The translations under genes and the position numbers were made by a program. From Rhyacophila brunnea (Eukaryota > Arthropoda > Insecta > Trichoptera > Rhyacophilidae): a stretch of DNA of 64,000 nt. The stretch covers positions 1,922,001-1,986,000 of the forward strand of contig JAGYXB010001569.1 of the NCBI GenBank assembly GCA_022495005.1. Direction: 5' to 3'. This document shows, piece after piece, positions 58,915-64,000 of the stretch (the stretch's first letter is position 1; each line of letters begins with the position of its first letter). The notes below the pieces were generated by a model. It saw nothing but the letters and a program-made list of their open reading frames with translations. It searched no databases and was not told where the DNA came from.

Positions 58915-59115
58915 TCGCTTTAGACATATTTTTATTATAAAAACCTTCAAATTACATAAATTGACAGATCTGTACACCACAGGAGCGTAAATTGAAATGA
59001 TAAGTTTGGGGGCGTTCCTCATTTGAAAAGGGAAGTGCAATTAGCTGCACTGGACGGAATTGTTAGTTTACAGTTTTAACACGTAGACAAGGAAGTTCTT
59101 GTTCAACAGTAGTTC
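58915..59115. repeat. Repeat T
   Basis: GGGGGCGTTCCTCATTTGAAA and CAGTTTTAACACGTAGACAA; most similar to 25,495-25,735. Confidence 0.65.
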
Positions 59116-59840
59116 AATACGTATCGTCTGAAAACACTGTTGTGTTTGGAGTCTCCTGTCGATCTACTTTTTGAGATAATGACAAGCAAACATTTCACTG
59201 CTTCGATACTAACATAAATCAGTATGGGTGCGTCTAATATCTGTGCTCTGAGCAATACCTCGTAATTCTCTAGTGAATTCTATGCGTTTCCACACCGGCT
59301 CATGTGTGCTTTCGCAATGATTCCTGTAAAATTTTTGCCCATATGCCCATACAGATACAGTAAACCAAAAACATGGTAAAGGAAGTCAGGAGGAATTAGT
59401 GCAGAGGCTTTATCAACTTACACCATTAAGGCTACCTCAGCTGAGGCATGGTCTAAAAAGATCGTAACTATGCGACGCGCGGATTGTGTTAATGACGTGT
59501 ACCGAACGGAACATAATTTGTCATAAAAATTCAACATGCGTCCATTTAGTGTAATGTTTATTGGGTAACCAGAAAATGACAAAACAGAACAGCCAGGGGA
59601 AAAATATAACATTAATTTTTGTGGAATCTATTTAGGTTAGGTTAGGTCATTATTTCGTTGTACCTAGTCACCCAATCATTTTGAACATATCGTCTCTGTT
59701 CTAGCAGAACACACTAACTGGAGAATACTAGTTTTGAGTAATTTGACTTTGAAGCTGTTAAAATGTTTGAAATGGTCTATCATGTGAGTTTATTAAGTAA
59801 TCGTAAAAAGGATGACTTTAAAATAAAGACTGTTTATTTA

Positions 59841-60222
59841 TTAAGGTGACGCATCAGTGAAACGCCAAATAATTTCCAACTGTAGGTGCGACAAAATTTT
59901 GGACTCGCTGCCATTCAATGAGAGAATGTCGAGCCAGAAGCACGTCACTTTGCTGCTTGATGGCGACGGGTCAATTAATTCTAAAATCGTGTAAAGATGA
60001 CTAAAAACGTTACCTATTTACTTTAAAAAGAAAACATGTCAATGAATATATTATTATTGTTACTAATAGAACAATAAACAGAACATAAAATGGACGTATG
60101 TTGGATTTATATGACAAATAATATTTCGTTTGACAGGCGTCATTTGCACCCGCGACCCGCAGTCTGCGCATCGCCTAGCAACGATCTTTTTAGACCGTGC
60201 CTCAACTAATGCATGAACTTAA
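59841..60222. mobile_element. MITE-I (TTAA-flanked), inner copy
   Basis: TTAAGGTGACGCATCAGTGAA at left and CCTCAACTAATGCATGAACTTAA at right. The core TAGGTGCGACAAAATTTTGG matches 43,764-44,086. Confidence 0.78.
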
Positions 60223-60491
60223 GAAGGTTTCCAGACGGTAAAGTTTGAAATAAGGAACATTTTGGTATAACTAACTCAATATGTCATTTTTTCGAATTAT
60301 TGTCTTCTGCCAGAACAATGACGATATTATATTTATTAAGCTTGCTGGCAACACTATATATACTGTACGGAAACACTGTATATAATTTGATTTATTATGG
60401 CGTATTGAAAATCTATCAACATAATAGAGATAGGACAATTTCAATATTAAATTTATATTTTTTATGAAAGGTCATAGTTATATTTATCGTT

Positions 60492-60540
60492 GTTCTGTTT
60501 TGTCACTGTTCTGTTTTGTCATGTTCTGTTTTGTCACTGT
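60492..60540. repeat. Short tandem repeat, three units of 15-17 bp
   Basis: GTTCTGTTTTGTCACT repeated three times with one shortened unit. Confidence 0.85.
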
Positions 60541-60846
60541 TATATATAATAATAATATATATTTATAGACATGTACTCTTTTTCGAGTACATGGATAATG
60601 TTTTTTAGTCATCGTTCCACAATATAAGAATATATTCTTATGACGCCATCACAAAAGAAATCAACGTGCTGGCACCTCGAATGCTGCTCGGCAATTGGTG
60701 ACGAATGCAAAATTTCGTCCCACCTATTGTTGAAAATTATTTGACGTTTCACTATGCCGTATGCTCTTAACCAATTATGTGCGGTCAATCAAAATCATTG
60801 ATAATATTTCTCACCTTTCCTACGATAGAAGTGGAGTGCGTACAGT

Positions 60847-60960
60847 TTACTTGGTGAGCTGATGACGCATGATGAGGTAAGGGGTTGCCAATCCGCTGCC
60901 GATGAAGAGGGCAAAGTAAAGGGTCAGCTTGTAGCGGTTGTTGATTGAGAATGGAAGATT
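60847..60960 (-). CDS. COX7C: COX7C exon 2
   Basis: Encodes NLPFSINNRYKLT, the transmembrane helix and RHQLTK-stop. Acceptor on minus TTAATTCCAG. Confidence 0.95.
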   Translation of the reverse strand, partial: NLPFSINNRYKLTLYFALFIGSGLATPYLIMRHQLTK

Positions 60961-62477
60961 CTGGAATTAAACAAAATAGTTTTTATTTAACAATATTTCT
61001 ACGAAACCAAAACAAAAAATATGGTTTTTATCATTTTTTTGTTCTCTATAATCTGTTTGTTTATTCCGTTATAACTAAAAAACTACTGGACTAATATTAA
61101 TGAAACTTGTACAGCCTCTACATTGTTGGTATTGATTTAGTAAAGTTTCATCCCGACACCTCAAAAGGTTCCCAAGTGAAAAACAAAACTTTTGGAAAAT
61201 GACACAAATGTAACAATCCATCACGAGCAGGTAAAGTAGTCAGATAGGAATGGTGCGGTGATGAACGGTGGAGGTAGGCTGCAGAGATCCTACAAAAATA
61301 GTATATATTAAACTTTGTCAGTCATACTTATTTATTTTCATTGAACTAAGAATACAAATTGCAGATGGTTTTTAAAATTCGATTAAACCCAGCCTAACCT
61401 AACCATTATTCTTATATCTATAAAATGATGTATTGTACAATGGTATCATTTTAGATAATTTATAGATAGGAGAATATTTTTTGATATTATCTACTATGGC
61501 TTGGATTACGCTGGGTTAAATTGAATTTTAAAATCCAACAACCACAATCTACACATTATAGTCTTAGTTCATTGAAAACAAATATGTTTCACTGACAATG
61601 TTTAGTGTGCTCTATTCTTCTCCACAGCCTACCTCCACTGTAATACATGTAACCCTCGGTCATTGCGAGCTTGGCGAGTGCGAATTCATTATATCGCAAT
61701 TGATTAAGAATATTTTTTTGTCCCGAACTTGTGACAGGACGCAACGTGATGATAATATATTTGAACTATATTATACCTCTCAGGTCCAGTTGCAGGATTA
61801 AACAAATGGATCATAAAATATTTTTGCTAATCTCATAGTTATCAGATAAAACACCAAGGCTTCGATAATAACACAGAATAAATCAATTATCTTATTGCAT
61901 GTGCCGTGGTTAACTAATGTTACAATATTGTATTGAGAGCTACTGGGTAAATTCAACTGATTTTATTCTCATTTCATAACCTTAAATTTAGTCATATTTA
62001 GATACATCGAAGACTTGTTTACAATAAATCCTACCGAGTAATCAGCGATTACCAATAATTCAAGTGTCAAACAATGTAAAAAGACATCGCTTCATTTCAT
62101 TCTGTGAAATATTCGATACAATAAAATATGATTTCAGTGTTTGACATCTTTCCAGTACCTACCTACAATTCGATTTCACAGAAACAAATGAAAAGACACA
62201 CCTATAATCAATAATGTAACGACTACAATATGGAAAAATAGAATAGTCTATGAACTATAATGTAGAAATAGCAATGTTCTACCGATAACCGTCTAACTTT
62301 AAAAAGTTACAATCGATTTGAATGTGAGATTCACCCATTACATAATAAGATATTTTTTAATCAAAGGTAAATAAATACCTCTCCGGGAACACCGCCGTCG
62401 GAATGGGAATTCCTGACGATATTATTCATCATCTGCCTCCTGAACACATTTGACGTGCGGGCTAGAGTCGCAAACAT
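60847..62477 (-). CDS. COX7C: Cytochrome c oxidase subunit 7C, mitochondrial, two exons, 70 aa
   Basis: Exon 1 is 62,477-62,379 (33 codons), exon 2 60,960-60,847 (37 codons plus TAA); phase-0 GT-AG intron of 1,418 bp. The protein has a basic N-terminus (MFATLARTSNVFRRQMM..IVR) typical of a mitochondrial presequence, then the family signature GVPGENLPFSINNRYKLT, one transmembrane helix (YFALFIGSGLATPYLIM) and the conserved end RHQLTK. It is a small nuclear-encoded subunit of complex IV in the inner membrane. Length fits the family (63-77 aa). The intron carries a MITE-C. Its start codon faces the CDV3 gene. Confidence 0.95.
61255..61640. mobile_element. MITE-C, shortened, in the COX7C intron
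   Basis: GGTGATGAACGGTGGAGGTAGG at left and CAGCCTACCTCCACTG at right; fold-back with the usual ATTTTAGATAATTTATAG centre; about 200 bp shorter than the 590-bp copies. Confidence 0.82.
62379..62477 (-). CDS. COX7C: COX7C exon 1 (presequence)
   Basis: ATG to GGVPGE; donor on minus GAG|GTATTT. The ATG is the first in frame after AAATTGAAA and gives a normal-length precursor. Confidence 0.93.
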
Positions 62478-63350
62478 TTTCAATTTATTTTACTTTTTAA
62501 AACTCTTCAGCCTTCCAAAATTTTCAATGCAAATAATCGTCTGACGTCTACGATCACGGAAATCAGTGTTCATTCCAGGGTGGACACCACTGAAAATAGT
62601 TTCGGGGTAAAAAATAAATTTGAGCATAATTATTAAAATATTATACTACATTTTAATTTATATTTGTTATGAATTACTGAAGCTAATATTTAAATATGTA
62701 TTTCATTAAATTCTTGGTTTTGTTCTCAAATCAAACAATCTAAAATCTTAATATTTTCTTGCAAATGGCCGTGGTACTAGATTTTGCAAAAAATATGTAC
62801 TCGATTTTGTTGGATTGTGGATGCAGTTGGTAATCATTATCAAAGTTGCCAATATCTTTAATAATAATAAAAAATAATTGTCAAATATTTTCTTATTTAT
62901 TTTTAAATTAGATGCTTGAAAATGTCCATTTGGCTTCATTTTTGATAATAAAAATTGTCATGCTATCAAAATTAGATAGAAGAAAAGTGCTATGAACCCA
63001 CGATAGATGCCTATTATTATTATATCGTTTCAATAATTCAGATTGTGAGTTCCAATTAAATTTCTGTTAGATTTTGATACAATTTAAATTACATTTTATT
63101 GCTATTTATGATGTGATTATAAATAATATTTGTCCATTTGATTGTCATATTTTGCCGCTCTTTGGCAAAAAGTTTTTTAATACGTCATCTGGAATTTATG
63201 GCAACCCTCCTCAGGTGGGACACATGTAGAGAGAGGCCGACCAGATTTATCCGGTTGACGCAAATTCGTAATCTCTTTATTATAGTTTCACGGCTTTTAT
63301 TCACATCAAATATTATTAAAACTTGTTCTTCGCAGACACGTTATACCGAT
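62478..63350. promoter_or_regulatory. Divergent intergenic region between COX7C and CDV3
   Basis: 873 bp separate the two start codons, so the region must hold both 5' untranslated regions and probably a shared bidirectional promoter. TTGTTCTTCGCAG at 63,322-63,334 is a possible splice acceptor just before the CDV3 start. No clear TATA box or repeat seen. Confidence 0.5.
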
Positions 63351-63542
63351 ATGGCAGATCTAGATGATTTCTTTGCTAAAAGAGACCGTAAAAAGGGCAA
63401 AGCCCCGGTCAAGAAGTTTTCAACACCTGACGAGATGGCGAAGAAAATCGAAGACACAAAGCAGAAGACCGACGTTAAAGTCAGGAAAGACCGGCCTCCG
63501 GGACAGGGACAAGATGGAGAAGACAACGGAACGATGCCAGGG
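63351..63542 (+). CDS. CDV3: CDV3-like protein, first coding exon (partial gene)
   Basis: MADLDDFFAKRDRKKGK, KKFSTPDEMAKKIEDT and a charged, Pro/Gly-rich stretch to MPG: the N-terminal pattern of CDV3 homologues (carnitine deficiency-associated gene 3 family), a small, highly charged, probably cytoplasmic protein of unclear function. Donor GGG|GTAAGTT, phase 0; remaining exons lie beyond the window. The frame is open upstream to 63,138, but the ATG at 63,351 is chosen because homologues start M-x-(x)LDDFFAKRD and a candidate acceptor lies just before it. Confidence 0.85.
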
Positions 63543-64000
63543 GTAAGTTTTACTGAAAATTGCGCCGAAATAAACGCTATATTCGACCGGGAAACATGCG
63601 TATAAATCGTATCGAAAATGACAAGCACACGTATTTCATCGGCCCCATATGAATTTTACTTACGCGAGGACGTCATTTGAATTCATTATATTATGATTGT
63701 GCATTTTCTCTATGTTTTCACGTACTCATCCGTCTTTTAAACAACGATTTTATATCATACGCGTAGATACAACTAATTCACTTATTTAACTTTGCCGATG
63801 TTGTCAAATACTTCATAATTTAACTGGAAGTTAGTTTGAGCTTTTGTGCTGTGTGTATTTTTAGGTTACCACAATTCAAATCCAGCATTTTATTATTTGT
63901 TAATGGCATTAATGTATTCAGTGACTGACTTTGTAAATTAGACATTTAAATTAAATATAATCACAACTTCTTATTGTGCTAAAATATGTAGGCCATATTA
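63543..64000. other. CDV3 first intron (partial)
   Basis: AT-rich; no exon seen before the window ends. Confidence 0.55.

Larger units (their letters stand above)
59424..60764. mobile_element. MITE-I split, with a second MITE-I inside it
   Basis: 59,424-59,561 (TTAAGGCTACCTCAGCTGAGG..) and 60,550-60,764 (..CACTATGCCGTATGCTCTTAA) are the two halves of one copy in the same orientation as 51,942-52,310. The interval contains an opposite-orientation full copy at 59,841-60,222. Confidence 0.72.

Noticed and set aside
63138..63350. In-frame upstream extension of the CDV3 open frame (start at 63,138)
   Set aside because: CDV3 homologues begin near LDDFFAKRD. The upstream peptide is hydrophobic and unlike the family, and a splice acceptor candidate lies at 63,334.

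Overview
This is insect (hexapod) nuclear DNA. It is AT-rich and intron-rich, carries short TTAGG-type telomere-motif tracts inside repeats, and its three recognisable genes resemble arthropod families. The order cannot be fixed from this window; Hemiptera or Lepidoptera would fit the repeat style. No bacterial operon, CRISPR array, rRNA gene or canonical tRNA gene was seen.

Genes lie only in the right two thirds. (1) A nine-coding-exon gene on + (20,977-55,354) encodes a 447-residue zona pellucida (ZP) domain apical membrane/cuticle protein. It has a signal peptide, ten extracellular ZP-region cysteines, a furin site, one transmembrane helix and a short basic tail. Its introns total about 33 kb and are packed with transposons. 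(2) A two-exon gene on - (62,477-60,847) encodes a 70-residue cytochrome c oxidase subunit 7C. (3) On +, divergent from it, starts the first coding exon of a CDV3-like protein (63,351-63,542), which continues beyond the window. About 870 bp separates the two divergent start codons. The ZP and COX7C genes converge.

The rest is a dense, layered field of mobile-element relics. Family letters are local labels of mine. hAT-type MITEs with visible 8-bp target duplications: A (CAG[CG]GCTCGAAATGG ends), C (CAGTGGCGAAGGGTGG ends, about 590-bp fold-back), F (CATGGCCCCCAC ends) and G (CAGTGACGTCCC ends). TTAA-flanked, piggyBac-like MITEs: I, K, M and V. TA-flanked Tc1/pogo-like elements: H and a Tigger/jerky-type transposon with a broken transposase. 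Other inverted-repeat families: B, D, E, J, L, N, P, Q, R, S and U. There are two tRNA-derived SINE families, several decayed non-LTR reverse transcriptase C-termini, and a GIY-YIG scrap that looks like a Penelope-type element.

Layout: 1-10 kb, nested MITEs including a 1.39-kb near-perfect hairpin; about 10.4-10.8 kb, a GC-rich CpG-dense island that could be a promoter or 5' noncoding exon; 11-20 kb, MITEs, SINEs and a retroelement fragment; 21-55 kb, the ZP gene with its transposon-filled introns and a 120-bp tandem repeat in intron 6; 55-60.8 kb, the gene's 3' region plus TTAA elements; 60.8-64 kb, COX7C and CDV3.

The most striking material is structural: inverted-dimer hairpin elements, up to four-level nesting whose insertion order can be read from target-site duplications, and MITE remnants lying within 25-30 bp of ZP splice sites.
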